Shown here in pieces: positions 1 through 7,655 of a DNA stretch of 18,502 bases. Both the position numbers and the translations under genes were made by a program. The notes under the pieces were generated by a model. The model was not told the DNA's origin. It saw nothing but the letters and a program-made list of their open reading frames with translations, and did not search any database. Source of the DNA: an uncultured Paracoccus sp. (GTDB taxonomy: Bacteria > Pseudomonadota > Alphaproteobacteria > Rhodobacterales > Rhodobacteraceae); NCBI GenBank assembly GCA_934533075.1, contig CAKTBJ010000045.1, positions 1 to 18,502 on the forward strand, written 5' to 3'. Positions within the stretch are counted from its first letter, which is position 1. The number at the start of each line of letters is the position of its first letter.

Positions 1-581
1 AGGCTGCGCCGGTCCTCGGCCGGGTCGTAGAAGCTGTAGACCAGCGACAGCCCGTCATCGAGGATGTCGGTCAGGCAGACCGCCGCCAGCCGGCTGCCCG
101 CGCGGGTGGCATCGGGGTGGCCGTCGGTGATCCGGTATTCGATCACGCGGGTGCGGATCGGCGTCTCCTCGATCATGGCGGCGAATTCCAGCACGTCCAT
201 GTCGGCCATGCCGCCATCGGCATGGCGCGCGTCCAGATAGCGGCGGAACAGGGCATATTGCTCCTCCGTCGCCCAGGCGGAGGTGGTCACCCGCTTGAGG
301 TCGCGATTGCGCCGCGCCACCCGCAGCTGCCCGCGCGAGGGGCGGAAATCCCCCACCCTTATGCGCGCCGACATGCAGGCCACGCAGGTATCGCAGCTTG
401 GCCGGTAAAGGACGTTCTGGCTGCGGCGGAAACCCTGCCGCGACAGGGTGTTGTTCAGCGCCACGGCCTCGTCCCCGGTCAGGGCGGTGAACAGCTTGCG
501 CTCCGCCCGGCCATGCAGATAGGGGCATGGCTGCGGGGCGGTGACATAGAATTGCGGCGTGTTGGACGGGCTGTGGCGCAT
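1..581 (-). CDS. bpt: Aspartate/glutamate leucyltransferase (Bpt), C-terminus cut by window edge
   Basis: This enzyme transfers leucine from Leu-tRNA to proteins with N-terminal Asp or Glu, marking them for ClpS/ClpAP degradation (N-degron pathway, cytoplasm). The ATG lies at 581-579 and the frame stays open to the window edge, giving 193 residues of a family usually about 250-280 long. Visible family features are Cys19 in a PCPYLHGR block and the Cys63-x2-Cys66-x2-Cys69 cluster in [15 protein letters not shown], followed by the GDFRPSRGQ and RRNRDLKR region. These are the N-terminal hallmarks of the ATE/Bpt family. The second half of the transferase domain lies outside the window. The gene diverges from glnE across a 185-bp gap with a plausible own promoter. 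No strong Shine-Dalgarno is seen before this ATG. The identification is firm. Confidence 0.93.
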   Translation of the reverse strand, partial: MRHSPSNTPQFYVTAPQPCPYLHGRAERKLFTALTGDEAVALNNTLSRQGFRRSQNVLYRPSCDTCVACMSARIRVGDFRPSRGQLRVARRNRDLKRVTTSAWATEEQYALFRRYLDARHADGGMADMDVLEFAAMIEETPIRTRVIEYRITDGHPDATRAGSRLAAVCLTDILDDGLSLVYSFYDPAEDRRS

Positions 582-652
582 CGGGTCCCGTGGGGGCGGC
601 GGAGGGGCGGGCCGGCGGCCGGACGCAGCCGGTGGCATGGCGGATTGGCGTC

Positions 653-681
653 AGCCTAGCAATCCCTGCCGGTTGCGCCAA
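653..681 (-). promoter_or_regulatory. Predicted sigma-70 promoter for bpt
   Basis: Reading the minus strand, TTGGCG (681-676) and TAGGCT (658-653) are separated by exactly 17 bases. The expected transcript start is near 646, leaving a leader of about 65 nt before the bpt ATG. This is a pattern match only; the same -10 hexamer recurs before glnE and before the gene at 13347. Confidence 0.5.
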
Positions 682-731
682 GCCGGTCGCGACAATTCGA
701 CGGATTTTTCCGCCCTGCCCCGGCGGGGCGA

Positions 732-759
732 TTGACCGGGGCCGCGGCGCGGCTAGGCT
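732..759 (+). promoter_or_regulatory. Predicted glnE promoter, probably giving a leaderless mRNA
   Basis: TTGACC (732-737) and TAGGCT (754-759) are separated by 16 bases. Only seven bases lie between the -10 hexamer and the glnE ATG at 767, so transcription would start on or next to the start codon. No Shine-Dalgarno precedes that ATG, which agrees with a leaderless transcript. This is inferred from spacing. Confidence 0.5.
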
Positions 760-766
760 GCCGGCC

Positions 767-3586
767 ATGAACCCGTCCGCCAGCCTCGCCGACCGCCTCA
801 CCCGCCTGCCGATCGCCCTCGACCCGGAGCGGGGGGCGGCGGCGCTGTCGCTGCTGCCGGCGCTGCCCGCGCCGGTGGCGGGGCTGGTGGCGGGGGCGGC
901 GGGGTCCTCGCCCTATCTGGCGCGGCTGGTGCGGCGCGAAGCCGGCTGGCTGGCGGGGCATCTGGAGGCGGTGCCCGACCCGGAGGCGCTGGTGGCTGGC
1001 GCGCTGGCGGGGCTGGACGAATTGCCGCCCGACGCGCTGGGCACGGCCCTGCGCACGGCCAAGGCGCGGGTGGCGCTGCTGGCGGCCTTGGCCGATCTGG
1101 GCGGGGTCTGGCCGCTGGAATCCGTCACCGGCGCGTTGACGGCGCTGGCCGACGGCGCCGTGGACCTGGCCTTCCGCGCCCATCTGCGCCGCGAATCCGC
1201 CCGCGGCCGCATTCCCGCCCATGACGCGGATGCCGGCGGGCTGATCCTGCTGGCGATGGGCAAGATGGGCGCGGGAGAGCTGAACTATTCCAGCGACATC
1301 GACCTGATCGTGATGTTCGACGACGACGCCTATGACCCGGCCGAGCGTGCCGAGGCCCGCGCCGGGCTGATTCGCGTCACCCGCCAGGCGGCGGCCACGC
1401 TGTCGGACATCACCGATCAGGGCTATGTCTTCCGCACCGACCTGCGGCTGCGCCCGGATGCCTCGGTCACGCCGGTCTGCATCTCGGCCGCCGCCGCGCT
1501 GGCCTATTACGAGGCCGAGGGCCGCACATGGGAGCGCGCGGCCCATATCAAGTCTCGCGCCTGCGCCGGCAATATCGCCGCCGGCGAGCGGTTCCTGCGC
1601 GAGTTGCGGCCCTTCGTCTGGCGCCGGCATCTGGATTTCGCCGCTATCGAGGATGCCCACGACATGCGGCTGCGCATCCGCGAGCACAAGGGCCTGCACG
1701 GCGCCATCGCCGCGCCCGGCCACGACATGAAGCTGGGCCGGGGCGGCATCCGCGAGATCGAGTTCTTCACCCAGACGCGGCAGCTGATCTCCGGCGGGCG
1801 CGATCCGGCCTTGCGCCCGCGCGGCACGGTGCCGGCGCTGGCCGCGCTGGCCGCCGCCGGCTGGGTGCGGCCCGAGATCGCGCGGGAGCTGACCGAGGCC
1901 TATCGCCTGCATCGCGGCATCGAGCATCGCATCCAGATGGTCGACGACACCCAGACCCACCGCCTGCCCGCCGGCGGCGCCGCGCTGGACGCGGTGGCGC
2001 GGCTGGACGCGGCGCCCGAGACCGGCCCCTGGGCCGAGGACATTACCCGCCGGCTGGTCCGGGTCGAGGCGCTGACCGACGCCTTCTTCGTCCCCGGCGA
2101 GGCGCCCGCCGCGCGCCCGGCGCTGCCCTCGGATCAGGAGGCGCTGATCGAGGGCTGGCGCGCCTATCCCGCGCTGCGCTCGGACCGGGCGCAGCGGATC
2201 TTTCGCCGCATCGAGCCGGAGCTGCTGGCCCGGATGCAGCGCGCCGCCAGCCCCGGCGAGGCGCTGGCCCGCTTCGACGGCTTCCTGCGCGGCATGCCCT
2301 CGGGGGTGCAGCTTTTCACCCTGTTCGAGGCCAATCCCCAACTGATCGACCTGATCGTGGACATCTGCGCCACCGCGCCCCGGCTGGCGCATTACCTGTC
2401 GCGCCATTCCGGGGTGCTGGACGCGGTGATCGCCGGCAGCTTCTTTGCGCGCTGGCCGGGCGCGGCGGGGTTGCGCGCGGCGCTGGAGGGGGCGCTGTCG
2501 GCGACGCTGGCCGCGCCCGATGGCGGCTATGAGCGCGCGCTGGACGCCGCCCGCCGCTTTGCCCATGAATGGCAGTTCCGCATCGGCGTGCATCACCTGC
2601 GCGGACTGATCGGCGGCGAGGAGGCGGCGGGGCAGTATGCCGACCTTGCCGATGCCGTCATCGCGGCGTTGAGCGATGTGGTCGTGGCCGAGTTCGCGCG
2701 CCGCCACGGCCCGCCGCCGGGGCGCGGGGCGGTGGTGCTGGGCATGGGGTCGCTGGGGACGCGGCGGCTGCATGCCTCCTCGGATCTGGACCTGATCGTG
2801 ATCTTCGACGCGGAGGGGGATGCGGCTTCCGACGGTCCCAAGCCCCTGGCGGCGCGGCCCTATTACACCCGGCTGACGCAGGCGCTGATCACGGCGCTGT
2901 CGGTGCCCACCGCCGCCGGCCCGCTTTACGAGGTGGACATGCGGCTGCGCCCCTCCGGCCGGCAGGGTCCGGTGGCCAGCGCGCTGGCTGCCTTCCGCCT
3001 CTATCAATTCGAAGACGCCTGGGTATGGGAGCATCTGGCCCTGACCTGCGGCCGCGGGCTGGCCTGGCTGGGGGCAGACGGGGCCGGGCTGGCCGATGAG
3101 GTGGAGGCCCTGCGCATCGAGGTTCTGGCGCGGCGCGGGCGGGATGCGCGGGTGCTGCCCGACCTGGCCGCGATGCGGGCGCGCATCTTCGCCGCCAAAC
3201 CCCCGGACGGCGCATGGGAGGCCAAGACCGGTCCCGGCCGCTTGCAGGACATCGAGCTGCTGGCGCAAAGCCTTGCCTTGCGGGCCGGAGCGCCTGCCCG
3301 AAACGTCGCCGCCCAGCTCCGCGCCGGCCGCCGTGCCGGGCTGATCGGGGCCGAGGATGCCGAGGCGCTGCTGTCTTCCTTCCGCTTCCTGTGGCTGTTC
3401 CAGGCGGCGCGACGGCTGCTGACCGACCTGCCGCTGGACATGGATCACATCGGCGAGGGCGGCCGGGCGTTCCTTCTGCGCGAGGCCGGATGCGCCGACC
3501 TCGACACGCTGGCGGCGCGGCTGGACGAGGCGACCGGCCGCGCGGCGGCGATCATCGACCGTCTGGTGGGCGAGCCGGCGGCCTGA
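767..3586 (+). CDS. glnE: Bifunctional glutamine synthetase adenylyltransferase/adenylyl-removing enzyme GlnE
   Basis: GlnE attaches AMP to, and removes it from, glutamine synthetase under control of PII proteins, matching nitrogen assimilation to supply. The 939-residue product is close to the usual length (about 945 in E. coli). It has the expected duplicated nucleotidyltransferase fold. The N-terminal deadenylylase half has GKMGAGELNYSSDIDLIVMF with Asp177 and Asp179. The C-terminal adenylylase half has GMGSLGTRRLHASSDLDLIV with Asp673 and Asp675. The GRGGIREIEFFTQ block of the first domain is also clear. I chose the ATG at 767 because the upstream in-frame region (590-766) is not GlnE-like and contains the predicted promoter. 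No Shine-Dalgarno is seen. Downstream lies a convergent glycosyltransferase gene across a repeat-bearing gap. Confidence 0.96.
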   Translation: MNPSASLADRLTRLPIALDPERGAAALSLLPALPAPVAGLVAGAAGSSPYLARLVRREAGWLAGHLEAVPDPEALVAGALAGLDELPPDALGTALRTAKARVALLAALADLGGVWPLESVTGALTALADGAVDLAFRAHLRRESARGRIPAHDADAGGLILLAMGKMGAGELNYSSDIDLIVMFDDDAYDPAERAEARAGLIRVTRQAAATLSDITDQGYVFRTDLRLRPDASVTPVCISAAAALAYYEAEGRTWERAAHIKSRACAGNIAAGERFLRELRPFVWRRHLDFAAIEDAHDMRLRIREHKGLHGAIAAPGHDMKLGRGGIREIEFFTQTRQLISGGRDPALRPRGTVPALAALAAAGWVRPEIARELTEAYRLHRGIEHRIQMVDDTQTHRLPAGGAALDAVARLDAAPETGPWAEDITRRLVRVEALTDAFFVPGEAPAARPALPSDQEALIEGWRAYPALRSDRAQRIFRRIEPELLARMQRAASPGEALARFDGFLRGMPSGVQLFTLFEANPQLIDLIVDICATAPRLAHYLSRHSGVLDAVIAGSFFARWPGAAGLRAALEGALSATLAAPDGGYERALDAARRFAHEWQFRIGVHHLRGLIGGEEAAGQYADLADAVIAALSDVVVAEFARRHGPPPGRGAVVLGMGSLGTRRLHASSDLDLIVIFDAEGDAASDGPKPLAARPYYTRLTQALITALSVPTAAGPLYEVDMRLRPSGRQGPVASALAAFRLYQFEDAWVWEHLALTCGRGLAWLGADGAGLADEVEALRIEVLARRGRDARVLPDLAAMRARIFAAKPPDGAWEAKTGPGRLQDIELLAQSLALRAGAPARNVAAQLRAGRRAGLIGAEDAEALLSSFRFLWLFQAARRLLTDLPLDMDHIGEGGRAFLLREAGCADLDTLAARLDEATGRAAAIIDRLVGEPAA

Positions 3587-3656
3587 TTCGGGGCGGGGTG
3601 TTCCGGGGATCTGCGGCGCGGCTCCGGGTCGGCAGCGCGCCCGGCTGATTCATGCG

Positions 3657-4011
3657 CACCCCGTGCTTGCCTGTCCCGTTACGCCCGATCAGCCATCCTC
3701 CCGCCAGTCATGCGCATGAACGCGCGGGCCGCAGCCGCCATGCGTCGAGCCGTTCCATACGTGGATTCGTTCACCCCGCGCCCGCGTTTGCCTGTGCCCG
3801 GTGGGCCTGACCGGTCATCGCCCCGCCAATCTCGCGCCTATGCGTGTTGGCCGCAGCCACGGCGCGTTGCGTCGCTGTGGGCGCGGTGATTCGCGCGCGC
3901 CCTGCGTTTCCCCGCGCCAACTGTGCCCGGCCGGCCCGCACGCTGCCAACCTTGTCCCCAAGCGCCGGCTGCGGTTGTCGCGCCTTGCGTGGCTGTCCGT
4001 GCGTCGATTCG
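3657..4011. repeat. Three degenerate tandem repeats of about 120 bp
   Basis: The 455-bp gap between the convergent glnE and glycosyltransferase genes contains no credible gene. It holds three diverged copies of one unit. Anchors are GCTTGCCTGT at 3665 and GTTTGCCTGT at 3785 (120 apart), GGCCGCAGCC in copies 1 and 2, TTGCGTsGCTGT in copies 2 and 3, and GATTCG at 3764, 3888 and 4006. Copy 3 is the most diverged. Role unknown; it may be an old duplicated intergenic element. Confidence 0.6.
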
Positions 4012-4040
4012 GTGCATCTCGGTGCATCTCGGTGCATCGC
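4011..4040. repeat. Three 10-bp direct repeats (GGTGCATCTC)
   Basis: GGTGCATCTC occurs at 4011 and 4021 and once more with one change (GGTGCATCGC) at 4031, ending one base before the stop codon of the minus-strand glycosyltransferase. The period is close to one helical turn. It could be a slippage-prone repeat or a protein-binding array; the sequence does not decide. Confidence 0.8.
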
Positions 4041-4041
4041 C

Positions 4042-6237
4042 TCATTCGATCCTGCCGATGACCTCGATCTGGCGGGTTTCGGGGGTCTCGGTCGCTTGCG
4101 CGCGGCGTAGGGCGGTGGCGCGCAGGGCGCTTGCCTCCGGGCCGGGCGTGCCGGCCCGCGCCCTCACCAGCCGGCGCAGCGCCACGCTGGCCGCCGGGGC
4201 AGGGGCCTCGGTGGCCGGCTCGCTGCCGGAATCGAAGACGCCATGCACGGTCTTGTCCCAGTAGAAGGGCTTGTGCAGGACCTCCCAGATGGCTTTCCAG
4301 CCGGCAAGGCAGCCCAGGGGATAATAGAACATGCAGGTCGGCAGCCAGCGCAGCAGGTGCCGGCGCGGGGCGGCGCGGGTGGCGAAGGCGCCGACCATCA
4401 GGTTCACCACCTCGGAGGCCACGAACAGCGCGAACAGCGCCACCATGCCCCAGCCGCCCAGCAGCCCCGCCACCGGATGCGGCGCGCCCAAGGTCATCGC
4501 CCAGCAGGCCCAGAGCAGCGGCGCCAGCAGGAAACCCGCCACGCAGCCCAGCATCTGGATCTGGAAGGCCAGGAAGGGCGCCGCGCCGATCTGCCGCCAC
4601 AGGCGCAAGGGGTGGCGCATATGCACCGCCCAGGTCATGAAGAAGCCCTTCAGCCAGCGCGAACGCTGCTTGATCCACGGCACCGGGCGGCAATTGGCCT
4701 CCTCGAAGGTGGTGGTGTCCAGCATCTCGGTGCGCAGGCCCCGGCGCGCCAGCCGCATGCCCAGGTCGGCATCCTCGGTCACGTTCCAGGCGTCCCAGGC
4801 GCCCACATCCTCCAGCGGCTTGCGGCGGAAGAAGATCGTGGTCCCGCCCAGCGGCACCACCAGCCCCAGCGCCGCGATCCCCGGCAGCACGCCGCGAAAA
4901 TGCGTTGCATATTCGATGGTAAAGCAGCGGGCCAGCCAGTTGGTGCGCGGGTTGTAGAAATCCAGCACGCCTTGCAGGCAGGCGACCTCGGGCGGTGCGG
5001 CGGCGAAGCGGCGGGCGACCTTCAGCAACTGGTCGGGTTCGGGCTGGTCCTCGGCGTCCCAGACGCCGACGATCTCGCCCCGGCAGAAGTTCAGCGCATA
5101 GTTCAGCGCGCGCGGCTTGGTGCGCACGGGGCCGTCGGGCACCGTCACCACCCGCATCCAGCGCGGCAGCGAGGCCTGCGCCAGCGCGTCGCGGGTCAGC
5201 GAATCGCTTTCCTCGACCACCAGCAGGATGTCGGTCAGCGCGCGCGGATAGGTCAGCCGCGCCAGCCGGGCGACCAGGCGCGGGGCGATGTCGGCCTCGC
5301 GGAACATCGGCACCATGACCGAGATCACCGGCAGCGTGTCCGGCAGGGCCTCCGGCGGGGGCGGCGCGGCGCGCAGCCGGCGGCGCAGGCGCAGATGCGC
5401 CGCGAAAGCCAGTGCCCGCAGGCTCATATTCGCCGCCAGCACCAGCGCCGCCAGGATCGTCAGCCCGCCCACCGTCGCCGCCGGCGCATGGACCAGCCCG
5501 GCCACCAAAGCCGCCGCCAGCAGCGCCGCCACCGCCCAGACCCGCAGGGTGCGGCGCTGGCGGGCGCTTTCCGCCGCCGTGACGCTGGTTTCGGCATGGT
5601 GCAGCATCTGCCGGCCGCGCGTGGCCAGAATCGCCTCGCGCACCTGCGCTTCGGTGGCCAGCAGCATGCGCAGCGGGCCGAAATCGGCGGGCAGGCGGGC
5701 GCGCAGGGCCTCGAATTCCTCGGGGCGGGCGGTGGCGACGAAGGTCACCGACCCCACCCGGCGCCAGGGCAGGATGCCCTGCGCCAGGCAATCCGCCACG
5801 CCCACGGCGTCGATCAGCCGCGCATCCGGCGGCGCCGAGGGGTCCAGTTGCGTCGTGCGCCATTGCAGGCAGAGCGCCCGCATCAGCTCGGCCTCGGCCA
5901 CCCAGCCGCGCGCCAGCAGGATCTCGCCCAGGCGGGCATTCTCGCGCCGGCGCATGACCACGGCTTGCAGCAGGTGGCCGGGATCGACCGCGCCCATCTC
6001 GATCAGGATCTGGCCCAGCGGGCGCGGGTCGCGGGGATTGGCGGCGCCGGGTTTCGCCGCCGGGCGCGGCACCGGGCGAAGGGGCGCGGGCAGGCGGGTG
6101 ACCTTGCCGGCATCCGTCACCCGCATCTCGTGCCGGCGGGCGCGCAGGCTGGCGGCGAACAGGTCCTCGGCATCCGGGCGGGTATCCGCCCCCGATTCGA
6201 CGATATGGAAATCGGCCCGCGCCATCGGCATCTCCAT
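4042..6237 (-). CDS. Membrane glycosyltransferase family 2 with N-terminal MshEN-like domain
   Basis: This is a probable inner-membrane processive glycosyltransferase making an envelope or exopolysaccharide from nucleotide sugars. In the 731-residue product, residues 73-125 form two tandem 24-residue motifs with a 5-residue spacer (LGQILIEMG and LGEILLARG, 29 apart), the layout of MshEN/GspE N-terminal domains, some of which bind c-di-GMP. Two membrane helices follow near 232-249 and 253-277. The GT2 domain carries DAED (Asp394, Asp397), TED (487-489) and Q524-x-x-R527-W528, the signature of cellulose-synthase-like enzymes. Three or more hydrophobic segments follow. The nearest known relative in design is NfrB, where MshEN is C-terminal. 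The first motif has Pro73 and Arg96 where Arg and Gln are usual, so ligand binding is uncertain. The start at 6237 follows GAGGG by nine bases; a second ATG lies at 6225. Substrate unknown. Confidence 0.88.
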   Translation of the reverse strand: MEMPMARADFHIVESGADTRPDAEDLFAASLRARRHEMRVTDAGKVTRLPAPLRPVPRPAAKPGAANPRDPRPLGQILIEMGAVDPGHLLQAVVMRRRENARLGEILLARGWVAEAELMRALCLQWRTTQLDPSAPPDARLIDAVGVADCLAQGILPWRRVGSVTFVATARPEEFEALRARLPADFGPLRMLLATEAQVREAILATRGRQMLHHAETSVTAAESARQRRTLRVWAVAALLAAALVAGLVHAPAATVGGLTILAALVLAANMSLRALAFAAHLRLRRRLRAAPPPPEALPDTLPVISVMVPMFREADIAPRLVARLARLTYPRALTDILLVVEESDSLTRDALAQASLPRWMRVVTVPDGPVRTKPRALNYALNFCRGEIVGVWDAEDQPEPDQLLKVARRFAAAPPEVACLQGVLDFYNPRTNWLARCFTIEYATHFRGVLPGIAALGLVVPLGGTTIFFRRKPLEDVGAWDAWNVTEDADLGMRLARRGLRTEMLDTTTFEEANCRPVPWIKQRSRWLKGFFMTWAVHMRHPLRLWRQIGAAPFLAFQIQMLGCVAGFLLAPLLWACWAMTLGAPHPVAGLLGGWGMVALFALFVASEVVNLMVGAFATRAAPRRHLLRWLPTCMFYYPLGCLAGWKAIWEVLHKPFYWDKTVHGVFDSGSEPATEAPAPAASVALRRLVRARAGTPGPEASALRATALRRAQATETPETRQIEVIGRIE

Positions 6238-6238
6238 G

Positions 6239-6277
6239 CAGTTTCACCCTCGCATCGGGGCGAAACTGGCATGCGAG
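6239..6277 (-). promoter_or_regulatory. Two mutually exclusive hairpins over the glycosyltransferase ribosome binding site
   Basis: In mRNA sense, hairpin A pairs CAGTTTCGCCC (6268-6258) with GGGTGAAACTG (6249-6239), 11 pairs with one G-U, loop of 8. Its 3' arm contains part of the ribosome binding site. Hairpin B pairs CTCGCAT (6277-6271) with ATGCGAG (6255-6249), and its loop contains the whole 5' arm of A. The two cannot form together. Function as a translational switch is inference. Confidence 0.5.
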
Positions 6278-6279
6278 AT

Positions 6280-6295
6280 GTTAAGACAAGGTTAA
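6280..6295 (-). promoter_or_regulatory. CtrA-type binding site, TTAA-N7-TTAAC
   Basis: On the minus strand the sequence reads TTAACCTTGTCTTAAC, an exact match to the alphaproteobacterial CtrA box TTAA-N7-TTAAC. It lies 43 bases upstream of the glycosyltransferase ATG and beyond the carA stop codon. CtrA is the cell-cycle and motility response regulator of this class. Two TTAAC half-sites are striking in DNA this rich in GC. Confidence 0.65.
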
Positions 6296-6326
6296 GGCGC
6301 GGACCCCGCCGGAAAATTCCCCGGCG

Positions 6327-7523
6327 TCACAGCCCGCGCCGGGCGCGGATCGAATCGGCGAAGCGCGTGAACAGGTGCAGGCTGTCGGTGGGACCGGGGC
6401 TGGCCTCGGGGTGGTATTGCACGGAAAAGACGGGCTTGCCCTCGACCTTGATGCCGCAATTGCTGCCGTCGAACAGGCTGACATGGGTTTCCACCACGCC
6501 CACCGGCAGGCTGGCCGTATCCACCGCAAAGCCATGATTCATCGAGGTGATCTCGACCTTGCCGGTCGCGGTCTCGCGCACGGGATGGTTGGCGCCGTGA
6601 TGGCCGTGCGGCATCTTGACGGTCCGCGCGCCCAGCGCCAGCGCCAGCATCTGGTGGCCGAGGCAGATGCCGAACAGCGGCAGGTCGCGCTCCAGCAGCC
6701 CGCGAATCATCGGCACGGCATAGTCGCCGGTCGCGGCCGGGTCGCCGGGACCGTTGGACAGGAAAATCCCCTCGGGGTCGTGGGCCAGAACCTCCTCGGC
6801 GGTGGCGGTGGCGGGCAGCACGGTCACATCGGCGCCGGTCTGGGCCAGCGCGCGCAGGATGTCGCGCTTGGCGCCGTAGTCGATGGCCACCACCCGCAGC
6901 CGGCCGCCCGGCTCCTCCGCCGGGGGCGTGAAGCCGCCCGGCCATTGCCAGACGCCTTCGTCCCAGCGATAGCCCTGCCGGCAGGAGACCTCCTTGGCCA
7001 GGTCCAGCCCGACCAGCCCCTTCCATGCGCGCGCCTGTGCCAGCAGGGCCGGAATGTCGAAATTCCCCTCCGGGTCATGGGCCAGCACGGCGTGCGGCGC
7101 GCCGTTCTGGCGGATGGCGCGGGTCAGGCGGCGGGTGTCGACGCCGCCGATGCCGATGCGGCCGCGCCGCTGCATCCAGCCCACCAGGTCCGAGGCCGCG
7201 CGCCAGTTCGACGGCTCGGTCGGGTCCCAGCGCACCACGATGCCGCTGGCCACCGGGTCGGGGGCCTGGTCGTCCTCGGGGGTGATGCCGCAGATGCCGA
7301 TATGGGGGAAGGTGAAGGTGACGATCTGGCTGGCATAGGAGGGATCGGTCATCACCTCCTGATAGCCGGACATGGCGGTGTTGAAGACCAGTTCCGCCAC
7401 GACGATGCCGGTGGCGCCGAAGCCGCGCCCGTGAAAGACGCTGCCATCGGCCAGCACCAGGCAGGCGGTCGCGCGAACGGGGGTCGCGCCGGCTTGCGGC
7501 TCGACAGGCTGGGGGCTGGTCAT
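6327..7523 (-). CDS. carA: Carbamoyl phosphate synthase small subunit (glutaminase) CarA
   Basis: CarA hydrolyses glutamine and passes ammonia to CarB for carbamoyl phosphate synthesis, feeding arginine and pyrimidine pathways in the cytoplasm. The 398-residue product has the small-subunit N-terminal domain (LADGSVFHGRGFGA, NTAMSGYQEVMTDPSY) and a class I glutamine amidotransferase domain from about residue 205. Catalytic residues are visible: Cys287 in GICLGHQ, and His371 and Glu373 in YHPEASPGP. The frame is open far upstream to 8339, but homology begins just after the ATG at 7523, which lies about 25 nt below a good promoter. No clear Shine-Dalgarno is seen. carB is not adjacent. The glycosyltransferase lies 89 bp downstream on the same strand but has its own control region. 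Confidence 0.97.
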   Translation of the reverse strand: MTSPQPVEPQAGATPVRATACLVLADGSVFHGRGFGATGIVVAELVFNTAMSGYQEVMTDPSYASQIVTFTFPHIGICGITPEDDQAPDPVASGIVVRWDPTEPSNWRAASDLVGWMQRRGRIGIGGVDTRRLTRAIRQNGAPHAVLAHDPEGNFDIPALLAQARAWKGLVGLDLAKEVSCRQGYRWDEGVWQWPGGFTPPAEEPGGRLRVVAIDYGAKRDILRALAQTGADVTVLPATATAEEVLAHDPEGIFLSNGPGDPAATGDYAVPMIRGLLERDLPLFGICLGHQMLALALGARTVKMPHGHHGANHPVRETATGKVEITSMNHGFAVDTASLPVGVVETHVSLFDGSNCGIKVEGKPVFSVQYHPEASPGPTDSLHLFTRFADSIRARRGL

Positions 7524-7554
7524 GGGCTGGGTCCGGTGCTGGGAAATCGGCCGG

Positions 7555-7583
7555 ACAGTAAGCAGGCGCCGCCGCCGGGTCAA
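7555..7583 (-). promoter_or_regulatory. Predicted carA promoter
   Basis: On the minus strand TTGACC (7583-7578) and TACTGT (7560-7555) are 17 bases apart. The expected start near 7548 gives a leader of about 25 nt, too short for a pyrimidine attenuator. The match is good but untested. Confidence 0.6.
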
Positions 7584-7595
7584 GCGGCTGGCGCC

Positions 7596-7624
7596 TTGCG
7601 CGCGGGCGGCTTCGCACCTAGATC
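7596..7624 (+). promoter_or_regulatory. Weak predicted promoter for the YqeY-family gene
   Basis: TTGCGC (7596-7601) and TAGATC (7619-7624) are 17 bases apart, about 30 bases before the ATG at 7656. Both hexamers are partial matches. The location, divergent from carA, supports a promoter here even if these are not the exact elements. Confidence 0.35.
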
Positions 7625-7655
7625 GCGGTGGCGTGACCTGAAAGGAGGCCGCAAC

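Noticed and set aside
656..3448. 930-codon minus-strand frame antisense to glnE
   Set aside because: GlnE on the plus strand has all family motifs; the antisense frame is Gln/Arg/Gly-rich, typical of high-GC shadows.
6308..6325. Intrinsic terminator after carA (GCCGGAA/TTCCCCGGC)
   Set aside because: The stem needs a 2-base bulge and no T-run follows, so I do not list it as a terminator.
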